Below are positions 7,242 through 14,702 of a DNA stretch of 18,687 nt, piece after piece (position 1 is the stretch's first letter; each line of letters begins with the position of its first letter). The position numbers and the translations under genes were made by a program. Below the pieces are notes generated by a model. The model was not told the origin of the DNA and ran no database searches. It saw only the letters and a program-made list of their open reading frames with translations. The stretch is from JAIBJN01 sp035461525. GTDB taxonomy: Bacteria > Actinomycetota > Thermoleophilia > Gaiellales > Gaiellaceae. The stretch is from positions 1-18,687 of the forward strand of contig DATHVD010000045.1 of assembly GCA_035461525.1 (NCBI GenBank), written 5' to 3'.

Positions 7242-7942
7242 GCGTCCTCACGGCGCTCGCCGTCTACTACGCGACCTCGGAGTCGTGGTTCGACCTGGGG
7301 CTCTGGGGCGACGTCGCCTTCGTCGGGCTCCTCCTCATCCCGGCCCTCTTCTCGCTCACGTGGCTCGCACTCCCGCTCTTCGAGGCAGCCTCGCAATGGC
7401 TCCTCGCCGGGGCCGTCCTCGGCCTCGTCGTGCTGACGGTGGTGCTCGAGCTGGCCGGGCTCGAGGTGGCCGCGAACTTCGTCAAGTTCGCGGCGGTGAC
7501 GGCGGCCGGGTGGTGGTTCCTCGGGTTCTTCGAGGCGGTGAGCTGGGTGCTCCTCGTCGCGCTCCTGATCGTCCCCGTGGACATCTTCTCGGTCTTCCGC
7601 GGGCCGACGAAGGTGATCGTCGAGACGCAGCCGCAGGTCTTCGACGCGCTCTCGATCGCCTTCCCCATCCCCGGGGAGGCGAACTCGGCGCAGCTCGGGC
7701 TCCCGGACGTCCTCTTCTTCGCTCTCTTCCTCGCCGCGACCGTGCGCTTCGGTCTTCGCACCGGCCTGACGTGGGTGCTGATGGTTCTGTCCTTCGGCGC
7801 GACGCTGGCGCTGGCCGTCGCGCTCGAGCTCGGCGGCCTCCCCGCCTTGCCGCTCCTCTCGCTCGCGTTCCTCGTCGCCAACGGCGACCTGATCTGGGCG
7901 AGCTTTCGCGACCGGCCTCCGGAAGCGGCCGAGGCGGAATGA
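7214..7942 (+). CDS. Presenilin/SPP-like (A22-type) intramembrane aspartyl protease homologue
   Basis: A 242-aa polytopic membrane protein with about eight hydrophobic segments. Three motifs match presenilin-type proteases in order and spacing. 'VPVDIFSVFRGP' (120-131) places D123 late in a membrane segment, where presenilin has YD. It is followed by 'KVIVET' as in the presenilin loop. 'LGLPDVLFFA' (161-170) carries D165 in place of GxGD. 'GLPALPLL' (208-215) matches the conserved PAL motif. Both catalytic aspartates are thus present. Known families cleave substrates within the membrane. Canonical members have nine segments, and here the N-terminal one seems to be missing. The start is GTG 7214 or 7217, since no other start codon precedes the first segment; it lies inside the UDG-like gene, suggesting coupled translation. 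The stop overlaps the phosphoesterase ATG by four bases. Substrate unknown; motif match strong, activity inferred. Confidence 0.72.
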   Translation: MVVRAAAVLGVLTALAVYYATSESWFDLGLWGDVAFVGLLLIPALFSLTWLALPLFEAASQWLLAGAVLGLVVLTVVLELAGLEVAANFVKFAAVTAAGWWFLGFFEAVSWVLLVALLIVPVDIFSVFRGPTKVIVETQPQVFDALSIAFPIPGEANSAQLGLPDVLFFALFLAATVRFGLRTGLTWVLMVLSFGATLALAVALELGGLPALPLLSLAFLVANGDLIWASFRDRPPEAAEAE

Positions 7943-8679
7943 GGGTCGCCGCCCTCTACGACGTCCACGGGAACCTGCCCGCGCTCGAGGCCGCGCTCGC
8001 GGAGGTGGAGGCCGCCGGCGCCGACCGCGTGGTCGTGGGCGGGGACGTCGCCCTCGGGCCGATGCCGCGGGAGACGCTCGAGCTCCTGCGGGCGCTGGGG
8101 GAGCGCGCCGCCTTCGTGCGCGGCAACTGCGACCGGGAGGCGGCGGCCGGGGGAGGCGACGGCCTTTGGGGCGAGCGCGCGCGCTGGACGGCCGAGCGGC
8201 TCGGCGCCGACGACCGTGCGTGGCTCGCCGCGCTGCCCCTGACCGTCTCGCTCGACGTGCCCGGGCTCGGGCCGGTCCTCTTCTGCCATGCGAGCCCACG
8301 GAGCGACGAGGAGATCCTGACGCGGATCTCGCCCGCGAAGCGGATCTCGCCCGCCCTTGCCGGCACCGTCGAGGCGGTCGTCGTCTGCGGGCACACCCAC
8401 GTCCAGTACGACCGGCTCGTGGGCGGTGTCCGGCTCGTGAACGCGGGCAGCGTCGGCCTGCCCTACGAGGAGGAGGCGGGCGCCTACTGGGCGCTCCTCG
8501 GCCCGGAGGTCGAGCTGCGCCGCACGCAGTACGACCTCGAGGCCGCCGCCGAGGCCATCCGCGCGACCGGCTTCCCCCGCGCCGACGAGCTGGCCGCCGA
8601 GAACGTCCTCACGGTCCCGAGCCCGGTCGAGGCGACCGAGCATTTCGAGCGCCTGGCGGCCGCGGAGGCTCCCGACTAG
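7939..8679 (+). CDS. YfcE/MJ0936-like metallophosphoesterase
   Basis: The 246-aa protein has the calcineurin-like phosphoesterase motifs: Y-D8-V-H10-G-N, G-G-D36-V, G-N63-C-D, a 'LFCHASP' strand and G151-H152-T-H154-V, then 'NAGSVGLP', which is typical of the YfcE/MJ0936 subgroup. Such enzymes use two metals (often Mn or Ni) to hydrolyse phosphodiesters such as cyclic nucleotides or model substrates; the natural substrate is usually unknown. The ATG overlaps the stop of the presenilin-like gene (ATGA), so the two are translationally coupled. This is the last gene of the operon, and the paired palindromes begin 16 bases after its stop. Two phosphoesterases of different folds (PHP and this one) in one operon hint at phosphate-ester metabolism. 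Family firm. Confidence 0.88.
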   Translation: MRVAALYDVHGNLPALEAALAEVEAAGADRVVVGGDVALGPMPRETLELLRALGERAAFVRGNCDREAAAGGGDGLWGERARWTAERLGADDRAWLAALPLTVSLDVPGLGPVLFCHASPRSDEEILTRISPAKRISPALAGTVEAVVVCGHTHVQYDRLVGGVRLVNAGSVGLPYEEEAGAYWALLGPEVELRRTQYDLEAAAEAIRATGFPRADELAAENVLTVPSPVEATEHFERLAAAEAPD

Positions 8680-8695
8680 GCACCGTCAGCGGCGG

Positions 8696-8789
8696 CTTGT
8701 GTTCCACGCGCACAAGGCGTCCCGGGACCATCCGGCCCACGGAGACCCGGTCACGTGCCGAGGGCAACCTTGTGCCTGTGAAACACAAG
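8696..8789. repeat. Paired palindromes in inverted orientation (BIME- or MITE-like element)
   Basis: Two 22-base arms (8696-8717 and 8768-8789) are inverted copies of each other, 19 of 22 matching. Each arm is itself a palindrome of the form CTTGTG-N9-CACAAG. The unit centres are 73 bases apart, close to seven helical turns. It sits between the convergent ends of the phosphoesterase and rlmD-like genes. Possible readings are a bidirectional terminator or RNA-stabilising hairpin, a REP/BIME-type intergenic repeat, a small mobile-element remnant, or a double operator (less likely between convergent genes). No flanking target duplication is obvious. Confidence 0.6.
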
Positions 8790-8826
8790 TGGGCTTCGGT
8801 GCGCCCGGCGCCTCAGCCGGGATCGC

Positions 8827-10197
8827 CTAGCCCGACCGGGTGAAGAGCGCGACCGTCTCGACGTGGGGCGTGTGCGGGAACATGTCCACCGGGCGGGCGC
8901 GCTCGAGCGTGTAGCCGTGGTCCGAGACGAGCTCCTTCGCGTTGCCGGCCAGCGTCGTCGGGTTGCAGGAGACGTACACAAGCCGCGGCGTGCCCAGCTC
9001 GCCGACGCGGCGCACCGCCTTCCCCGACAGGCCCGCGCGCGGCGGGTCGACGACGATGATGTCCGGAGGCCCGGCGCGGGCGACAAGCTCGTCGAGGTCG
9101 CGGGCGACGTCGCCGGCGAAGAAGGCCGCGTTCGGGAGGCCGTTGAGCTGCGCGTTCTCGACCGCGCAGGCGATCGACTCCTCCGAGAAGTCGATTCCCC
9201 ACACCGTCAGCGCCGAGCGCGCGAGCGCGAGCCCGATGGTCCCGGTGCCGCAGTAGAGGTCGTAGACGGTCTCCTCGCCCGTCAGCTCCGCGTACTCGGC
9301 GGCGAGGCCGTAGAGCACCTCGCACATGGCCGTGTTCGTCTGCATGAAGGCGTTCGGGCGCACGCGGAAGCGGAGGCCCAGGATCTCCTCCTCGATCGCC
9401 TCCTCGCCCCAGAGAAGGTCGGTCGGGAGGTTCGTCACCTCGGCGGGCGAGTCGTTCACCGCCCAGTGCACGGAGCGGACCTCCGGGAAGCGGCGCAGCG
9501 CCTCGACGAGCGCGTCCGCACCCACCAGGTCTCCCGGCGCCGTGACGAGGACGGCCAGCGCCTGGCGCGTGTTGCGACCCTCGCGGACGACGAGGTGGCG
9601 GAGATAGCCCCCCTGCCGCTCCTGGTCGTAGGCTGGCAGGCCCTCGGCGCGCGCCCAGCCCTTGACCGCCTCGCGGATCGCGTTGCCGAGGTCGGTAGTG
9701 AGCCAGCACCGCTCGACGTCCAGCACCTCGTCCCAGCGGCCAGCACGGTGGAAGCCGAGCCCGAGCGTCCCGTCCTCGAGCGTCGTGAACGAGTACTCGA
9801 GCTTGTTGCGGTAGCCGAAGAGCGACTCGGCGGGGACGGCTTCCTCGAGCATGACGTCCGCGAGCCCGCCGATGCGGGCGAGCGCGTCCGCGACCTGGCG
9901 GGCCTTCGCCGCGAGCTGCGCCTCGTAGGCGAGGTCCTGGAAGCGGCAGCCGCCGCAAGCCGGGTAGTGGGCGCACGGCGCGGGAACCCGCGGCGCGCCC
10001 GCCTCCACCACCTCGAGCGCGACGGCCTCCGCGTGGCTCCGCTTCACCTTCGTCACGCGCGCGCGCACCGTGTCGCCGGGGAGCCCACGCTTGACGAAGA
10101 CGACGAACCCGTTCAGGCGTGCGACGCCGTTCCCGCCGTAGGCGAGCGACTCGATGCGAAGGTCGAGCTCCTGGTCGCGGGAGACGGGGGCGGCCAC
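8827..10197 (-). CDS. rlmD: 23S rRNA (uracil-C5)-methyltransferase, RlmD/RumA type
   Basis: This 456-aa protein has a TRAM RNA-binding domain (about 5-65), an iron-sulphur cluster motif C75-x5-C81-x2-C84 with the fourth cysteine at C164, an S-adenosylmethionine fold with 'VYDLYCGTGTIGLALA', 'VDPPRAGL' and the catalytic C411-N-P-T-T-L-A-G-N. These are the hallmarks of the TrmA/RumA family that methylates C5 of uracil; the combination of TRAM and the four cysteines points to 23S rRNA (RlmD, U1939 in E. coli) and not to the tRNA enzyme TrmA. The exact target base is inferred. The start is GTG 10197, chosen because the TRAM domain begins right after it and because a TACCCT box lies seven bases upstream. 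The frame stays open further upstream into the cyclase gene, but that extension is not conserved-looking. Confidence 0.85.
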   Translation of the reverse strand: MAAPVSRDQELDLRIESLAYGGNGVARLNGFVVFVKRGLPGDTVRARVTKVKRSHAEAVALEVVEAGAPRVPAPCAHYPACGGCRFQDLAYEAQLAAKARQVADALARIGGLADVMLEEAVPAESLFGYRNKLEYSFTTLEDGTLGLGFHRAGRWDEVLDVERCWLTTDLGNAIREAVKGWARAEGLPAYDQERQGGYLRHLVVREGRNTRQALAVLVTAPGDLVGADALVEALRRFPEVRSVHWAVNDSPAEVTNLPTDLLWGEEAIEEEILGLRFRVRPNAFMQTNTAMCEVLYGLAAEYAELTGEETVYDLYCGTGTIGLALARSALTVWGIDFSEESIACAVENAQLNGLPNAAFFAGDVARDLDELVARAGPPDIIVVDPPRAGLSGKAVRRVGELGTPRLVYVSCNPTTLAGNAKELVSDHGYTLERARPVDMFPHTPHVETVALFTRSG

Positions 10198-10204
10198 GAG
10201 ATGG

Positions 10205-10210
10205 AGGGTA
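10205..10210 (-). promoter_or_regulatory. Putative -10 box (TACCCT) for leaderless rlmD
   Basis: On the minus strand TACCCT ends seven bases before the GTG at 10197, the same spacing as at 4852 and 16222. It lies in the 38-base gap after the cyclase gene, so rlmD may have its own transcript as well as read-through. No clear -35. Confidence 0.4.
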
Positions 10211-10235
10211 TCGGCGCCGGGACGCCCCGCCGCGC

Positions 10236-11423
10236 TCAGCCCGCCGACGCCCGGTGGAGAGTCACCGGCCGTGCCACGCCTTTGAGCGTGACCTCCCCGA
10301 TTCGCTCGAACGCGACGCCGCCGTGCTCGGCACCGTCCACGGCCTCCTGGCTGACGAGAACCTCGCGAGGCCGTGCGTAGTCGGCGATCCGGGCGGCGAC
10401 GTTGACCGTCCGGCCGAAGTAGTCGCCGTCCTGGAAGACGACAGGGCCGGCGTTCACCCCCACTCGCGCGGGGACCTGGACCGCGCGGGGAACGCGCTCG
10501 ACGAGGTCGAGCGCGGAGCCCACGGCGGCCGCGGCGTCCGGAAAGTGGAACATGACGCCGTCCCCGAGCCACTTGACCGCCTCGCCGCCCTGCTCGCGGG
10601 CCGCGTCCTGGACGACCCCCGCCAGCTCGGCGGCGACCGCCGCGGCGACTTCGTCGCCGCGCTCCTCCGTCAGGGCCGTGAAGCCCGAGAGGTCGAGGAA
10701 CGCGATCGCCGGCGGCCGCGGCCGCCGGGCTGGGGCGACGCCGCGCTCGTCCAGGTAGGCCTCCACGGACTCCGTGATGAACTCGAAGATCTCGCGCTCA
10801 AGATGGCGGCCGTGCGCCCACCGGACGAGCCGGTCGGCGAGCCCGACGGCGTCCTCGGCTTTCTCCTGCAGGATCGCCGCCTTCTCGCCGGCGGGGCGGT
10901 CGGACGCGAGGACGCGCTCCTGCACGCTCGTCGAGTAGAAGCGGCGGACGGCCTGCGCAAGGCGCCTGCCCGCGTCGCCGAAGAGACGGACGACCCGCTC
11001 CAGCTCGTCGTCTTCGGCGACGTCGAAGACCCGTGCGAGCTCGAGGACGAGGTCGGCGTCGTCTTCCCGGAGCGGGCCGGCCGGCGGCGGGAGGCCCGCG
11101 GCGGCGAGCAAGCGGCGGACGACGGCCGGATCACGGCCCAGCGCAGCGCCAAGCTCCTCTGCGGTCGAGGCGACGCCGGGCGGCTCGCCGAGGTACCCGA
11201 AATCGGCGAACGAGATCTCCCCCGTCTCGATCCCGCGAGCGACGTGCCCGAGGTCAACGCCGGCAGTCTCGAGCGCGTCGATCAAGCGCACGAGGTGGAC
11301 GTCTGCCGCTGGGAAGGACCCGGCTTCCGGGTGCAGGAGGCCGCGCCCGGCGAGGTCGGCGACGCGCTCCGGAGTCGTGCCCGCGCGGGCGGCGAGCTCC
11401 TCGGCGCTCAGGCGCGAGGCCAT
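10236..11423 (-). CDS. Class III adenylate cyclase with N-terminal MerR-like and winged-helix regulatory domains
   Basis: The 395-aa protein has three parts. Residues 1-75 resemble a MerR-type helix-turn-helix ('LSAEELAARAGTTPERV', 'GRGLLHPE'). Residues 85-170 form a second helical/winged-helix-like region ('TAEELGAALGRDPAVVRRLL') resembling the regulatory domain of mycobacterial soluble cyclases such as Rv2212. Residues 236-391 are the catalytic domain. Visible catalytic residues are D244 and D288 (metals), K284 and D334 (the adenine-selecting pair), N341 and R345 (transition state). The full set argues for an active adenylate cyclase, working as a dimer to make cAMP from ATP. No transmembrane segment is present, so it is cytosolic. 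It starts five bases after the yjbQ stop, so the two share a transcript. Whether the N-terminus still binds DNA is unknown. Confidence 0.86.
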   Translation of the reverse strand: MASRLSAEELAARAGTTPERVADLAGRGLLHPEAGSFPAADVHLVRLIDALETAGVDLGHVARGIETGEISFADFGYLGEPPGVASTAEELGAALGRDPAVVRRLLAAAGLPPPAGPLREDDADLVLELARVFDVAEDDELERVVRLFGDAGRRLAQAVRRFYSTSVQERVLASDRPAGEKAAILQEKAEDAVGLADRLVRWAHGRHLEREIFEFITESVEAYLDERGVAPARRPRPPAIAFLDLSGFTALTEERGDEVAAAVAAELAGVVQDAAREQGGEAVKWLGDGVMFHFPDAAAAVGSALDLVERVPRAVQVPARVGVNAGPVVFQDGDYFGRTVNVAARIADYARPREVLVSQEAVDGAEHGGVAFERIGEVTLKGVARPVTLHRASAG

Positions 11424-11428
11424 CGGCC

Positions 11429-11830
11429 TCAGGCGAGCGTCGCCAGGTAGACCTTGCGCGCCCGCGGGCCGTCGAACTCGCAGAAGAAGATGCCCTGGTA
11501 GGTGCCGAGCGCGAGCTCGCCGTCGCGGAGCGGGACGAGCACCTGTGGCCCGAGGAGCGAGGCCCGGAGATGCGAGGGCGCGTTCGGGCCGTCTGCGTCC
11601 TCGTGCTTCCATGCCCAGCCGTCGTCCACGATCTCCGCGAGCGCCATCTCGATGTCGTCGAGGAGGTCGGGGTCGATCTTCTCGTTGATCGTGACCGCCG
11701 CGGTCGTATGCGGGACGTAGACGAGCGCCGCGCTCCGACCTCGGGCCTCGCCGCCGAGTGCATCGCCGACCTCTGCCGTGATGTCGACGACCTGCGTCTT
11801 GCGCTCCGTCCTGACCTGGATCTCCCGCAC
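11429..11830 (-). CDS. yjbQ: YjbQ family protein (UPF0047)
   Basis: The 133-aa length is typical of the family. Signature segments are 'VPHTTAAVTINE' (39-50, H41), 'WKHEDADGPNAPSHL' (74-88, H76 and H87) and 'LGTYQGIFFCEFDGPR' (108-123), which match the conserved histidines and the L-G-T-x-Q-x-I-x-x-x-E-x-D-G-P-R block of UPF0047. E. coli YjbQ has weak thiamine-phosphate synthase activity, but the main role of the family is not settled. I place the start at GTG 11830, where the family N-terminus begins and a TAGGAT box lies eight bases upstream; an in-frame ATG at 11854 would add eight non-conserved residues and would extend past the promoter. It is divergent from the M3-like peptidase, with the two starts only 22 bases apart. 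Confidence 0.87.
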   Translation of the reverse strand: MREIQVRTERKTQVVDITAEVGDALGGEARGRSAALVYVPHTTAAVTINEKIDPDLLDDIEMALAEIVDDGWAWKHEDADGPNAPSHLRASLLGPQVLVPLRDGELALGTYQGIFFCEFDGPRARKVYLATLA

Positions 11831-11837
11831 GGGCGGG

Positions 11838-11844
11838 TATCCTA
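11838..11844. promoter_or_regulatory. Bidirectional promoter: overlapping -10 boxes TATCCT (+) and TAGGAT (-)
   Basis: The heptamer TATCCTA reads TATCCT on the plus strand (11838-11843) and TAGGAT on the minus strand (11844-11839). It lies nine bases before the ATG at 11853 and eight bases before the GTG at 11830. Only 22 bases separate the two start codons, so both transcripts must be leaderless or nearly so, and neither gene has a Shine-Dalgarno site. No -35 is visible on either side. Confidence 0.6.
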
Positions 11845-11852
11845 CGCGACCC

Positions 11853-13343
11853 ATGGCGACGGCCCCGACGAGAAGCCTCGACGCCTACCGCGACGAGGCC
11901 GACCGGTTCATCGCCGCGCTCGACGAGGAGTACTACCTCCATTACGCGGGCCACAAGGAGCGCTTCGAGCTCGAGCCGATCTACGAGCGCTTCGCCGACC
12001 TGACGACGCTGGAGGCCTGCGCCGGCCTCGCCGAGGCCGCCGCCGCGGGCGGCCGGGGAGAGCTCGAGCTCTGGCGCTTCGCCTGCGAGGGCTACCTCGG
12101 CGACGCGACCAAGGCCGAGGCCGAGGCGATCGCCGGCCTCGAGGCCTCGCTCACGGCCGAGGTGGACGGCGAGGAGATCCCGTACCGCATGCTCCGGCTC
12201 TCGGTCGCCAACGAGCCCGACCGGGAGCGGCGAGCTCGGCTCGAGTCGGCGCGGGCGGCGCTCGCCGACGAGCACCTGACCCCGCTCCACCTCGCACACG
12301 CGCGCAAGAAGCACGAGGCGACCGTCGCCCTAGGGGTGGAGTCCTACCGCGCGCTCTACGAGCGCTTCGGCTTCCCGCTTGAAGAGGTCGCGGCCCAGTG
12401 CCGCTCCTTCCTGGACGAGACCGAGGACCTGCACGGGGCCGCGCTCGACTCGCTGCTCCGGCGCCGCGTCGGCGTCCCGCTCGAGGAGGCGCGCCGGCCG
12501 GACGTGCTCCGGGCCTTCCGCGCGAGCACGTGGGACGAGGGCTTCCCCGCCGACCGCATGGTGCCGGCGCTCGAGTGGACGCTCGCCGGGCTCGGCATCG
12601 ACCTGGGCGCGCAGGAGAACGTCCACCTCGACATCGAGACGCGGCCGAGCAAGAGCCCGAGGGCCTTCTGCGCGCCGATCGAGGTTCCCGGCCGGATCAT
12701 GCTCGTGATCCAGCCGATGGGCGGCCCGGACGACTGGCACGCCTTCTTCCACGAGGCCGGCCACGCCGAGCACTTCGCCCACGTCTCGCCCGACCTACCC
12801 GTCGAGTTCCGGCGCCTCGGCGACAACTCCGTCACCGAGGGCTGGGCCATGCTCCTCGAGCATCTCGTCGACGACCCGGCGTGGCTCTCGCGGCGCCTGG
12901 ACTTCGCGCGCCCCGAGGACTTCGCCGCCGAGGCGGCCGCCACCTTCCTCTACTCCGTCCGCCGCTACGCGGGCAAGCTCCTCTACGAGCTCGAGCTCGA
13001 GGGCGGCGCCGACCCCGAGACGATGCGGCCGCGCTACGTCGAGCTGCTCCACGAGGCGACGAAGATCGAGCCCACGTCGGTGGACTACCTGGCCGACGTC
13101 GACGAGGGCTTCTACTCGACCTGCTACCTGCGCGCCTGGGCGCTGCACGCGCAGCTCGAGGCGTTCCTGCGCGAGGAGCACGGGCGCGCCTGGTTCACCC
13201 GTCCCGAGGCCGGCTCGCTCCTCCGGGAGCTGTGGGGCGAGGGCCAGAGCCTGACGGCGGCCGAGCTGCTCGTCGAGGTGACCGGGGCGCGGCTCGAGCT
13301 GGGCGCCGTGGCCGAGAAGATCAGCGAGGAGGTTTCCGCATGA
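11853..13343 (+). CDS. M3-like (thimet/oligopeptidase-type) zinc metallopeptidase
   Basis: The 496-aa protein is rich in acidic helices and carries H300-E301-A-G-H304 followed by 'SVTEGWAMLLEH' with E329, the HExxH plus downstream Glu layout of gluzincins. The long helical N-terminal half and the F-H-E-A-G-H context fit oligopeptidases of the M3 group more than M32, though I cannot separate them firmly. No signal peptide is seen, so it probably trims peptides in the cytosol. 'STCYLRAWALHAQLEAFL' near residues 422-439 resembles the substrate-binding tyrosine region near the C-terminus of M3 enzymes. The start at ATG 11853 fits the overlapping bidirectional promoter. The stop overlaps the next ATG by four bases and an excellent GAGGAGG site lies in the gene end, so the two genes are coupled. 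Confidence 0.75.
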   Translation: MATAPTRSLDAYRDEADRFIAALDEEYYLHYAGHKERFELEPIYERFADLTTLEACAGLAEAAAAGGRGELELWRFACEGYLGDATKAEAEAIAGLEASLTAEVDGEEIPYRMLRLSVANEPDRERRARLESARAALADEHLTPLHLAHARKKHEATVALGVESYRALYERFGFPLEEVAAQCRSFLDETEDLHGAALDSLLRRRVGVPLEEARRPDVLRAFRASTWDEGFPADRMVPALEWTLAGLGIDLGAQENVHLDIETRPSKSPRAFCAPIEVPGRIMLVIQPMGGPDDWHAFFHEAGHAEHFAHVSPDLPVEFRRLGDNSVTEGWAMLLEHLVDDPAWLSRRLDFARPEDFAAEAAATFLYSVRRYAGKLLYELELEGGADPETMRPRYVELLHEATKIEPTSVDYLADVDEGFYSTCYLRAWALHAQLEAFLREEHGRAWFTRPEAGSLLRELWGEGQSLTAAELLVEVTGARLELGAVAEKISEEVSA

Positions 13344-14680
13344 AGCGAGTCGTCATCGCCGGCGCGGCCGGCCGCGACTTCCACAACTTCAACGTCGTCT
13401 ACCGGGGCCGGGAGGACGTCGAGGTGGTCGCCTTCACGGCCACGCAGATCCCCGACATCGAGGGCCGCGTCTACCCGCCGGCGCTCGCCGGCGACCGCTA
13501 TCCAGACGGCATCCGCATCCTGCCCGAGGAGGAGCTGGCCGGCCTCGTTCGCCGCGAGAGCGTGGACGAGGTCGTGTTCGCCTACTCGGACGTGACGCAC
13601 GAGCACGTCATGCACGTTGGCTCGCTGGTCATGGCCGCCGGGGCCGACTACGCGCTCCTCGGGCCGCGCTCGACGATGATCCCGTCCACGAAGCCCGTCG
13701 TGGCGATCTGCGCCGTCCGCACGGGCTCGGGGAAGAGCCAGACGACGCGGCACGTCGCCGGCGTCCTCCGCGAGGCTGGGAAGCGCGTCGCCGTGCTCCG
13801 CCACCCCATGCCCTACGGCGACCTGACCGCGCAGGCCGTGCAACGCTTCGAGCGCTACGAGGACCTCGACGCCGCCGACTGCACGATCGAGGAGCGCGAG
13901 GAATACGAACCGCACATCGCCGAGGGGAACCTGGTCTTCGCCGGCATCGACTACGCCGCCATCGTGTCCCGCGCCGAGGAGGAGGCGGACGTGATCGTCT
14001 GGGACGGCGGCAACAACGACACGCCCTTCATCCGCCCCGACCTTCACGTCGTCGTGGTCGACCCGCTCCGGCCCGGGCACGAGCTCCGCTACCACCCGGG
14101 CGAGACGAACCTGCGCATGGCCGACGTCTGCGTCGTGAACAAGACGGACACCGCGAGCGCCGAGGGCGTCGACGCGGTGCTCGACTCCATCCACCGGGTC
14201 AACCCCGACGCCGAGATCGTTCGCGCAGCCTCTCCGTTCCACGTCGAGGGCGGCCGGGCGGACGAGATCCGGGGCAAGCGCGTGCTGGCCGTGGAGGATG
14301 GCCCGACGCTCACGCACGGGGAGATGACCTACGGCGCGGCCGTCCTCGCGGCCAAGCAGCACGGCGCCGCCGGGCTCGTCGACCCGCGACCGTTCGCGGT
14401 CGGCTCGATCGAGAAGACGTTCGCGGCCTACCCGCACATCCGCGAGCTCCTGCCGGCGATGGGCTACGGCCGCGGCCAGATGGAGGAGCTGCGCGAGACG
14501 ATCGCGCGCTCCGACGCCGAGCTCGTCCTCATCGGCACGCCCATCGACCTGCGGCGCGTGATCGACGTCGACAAACCGGCCCTGCGGGTCACGTACCGCC
14601 TGCAGGAGCTGGGCGAGCCGACGCTCGCGTCGATCATCGAGGCGCGGGGCATCCTCGAGGGCGCCCCGGCGCCCGCGTAG
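13340..14680 (+). CDS. COG2403-type GTPase, cyclic 2,3-diphosphoglycerate synthetase-like
   Basis: The 446-aa protein begins with a Rossmann-like domain (1-115: 'KRVVIAGAAGRDFHNFN' near the start). A P-loop NTPase domain then carries 'AVRTGSGKSQTTR' (125-137), 'VIVWDGGNNDTPF' (218-230) and N267-K-T-D270, which specifies guanine. This arrangement is the COG2403 family, which includes archaeal cyclic 2,3-diphosphoglycerate synthetase. That enzyme closes a phosphoanhydride ring on 2,3-diphosphoglycerate; I do not know that the bacterial versions do this, and the NKxD motif makes GTP the likely nucleotide. It is coupled to the M3-like peptidase by an ATGA overlap and lies 22 bases before carbamate kinase, suggesting a link to carbamoyl-phosphate or acyl-phosphate metabolism. 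Family likely, function open. Confidence 0.78.
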   Translation: MKRVVIAGAAGRDFHNFNVVYRGREDVEVVAFTATQIPDIEGRVYPPALAGDRYPDGIRILPEEELAGLVRRESVDEVVFAYSDVTHEHVMHVGSLVMAAGADYALLGPRSTMIPSTKPVVAICAVRTGSGKSQTTRHVAGVLREAGKRVAVLRHPMPYGDLTAQAVQRFERYEDLDAADCTIEEREEYEPHIAEGNLVFAGIDYAAIVSRAEEEADVIVWDGGNNDTPFIRPDLHVVVVDPLRPGHELRYHPGETNLRMADVCVVNKTDTASAEGVDAVLDSIHRVNPDAEIVRAASPFHVEGGRADEIRGKRVLAVEDGPTLTHGEMTYGAAVLAAKQHGAAGLVDPRPFAVGSIEKTFAAYPHIRELLPAMGYGRGQMEELRETIARSDAELVLIGTPIDLRRVIDVDKPALRVTYRLQELGEPTLASIIEARGILEGAPAPA

Positions 14681-14702
14681 CCCGGATTTCTGCGACGGGC
14701 TC

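Noticed and set aside
8696..8789. CRP-type binding sites (TGTG...CACA)
   Set aside because: The spacing is nine bases between TGTG and CACA where CRP sites have eight, the outer bases do not match, and no gene starts nearby.
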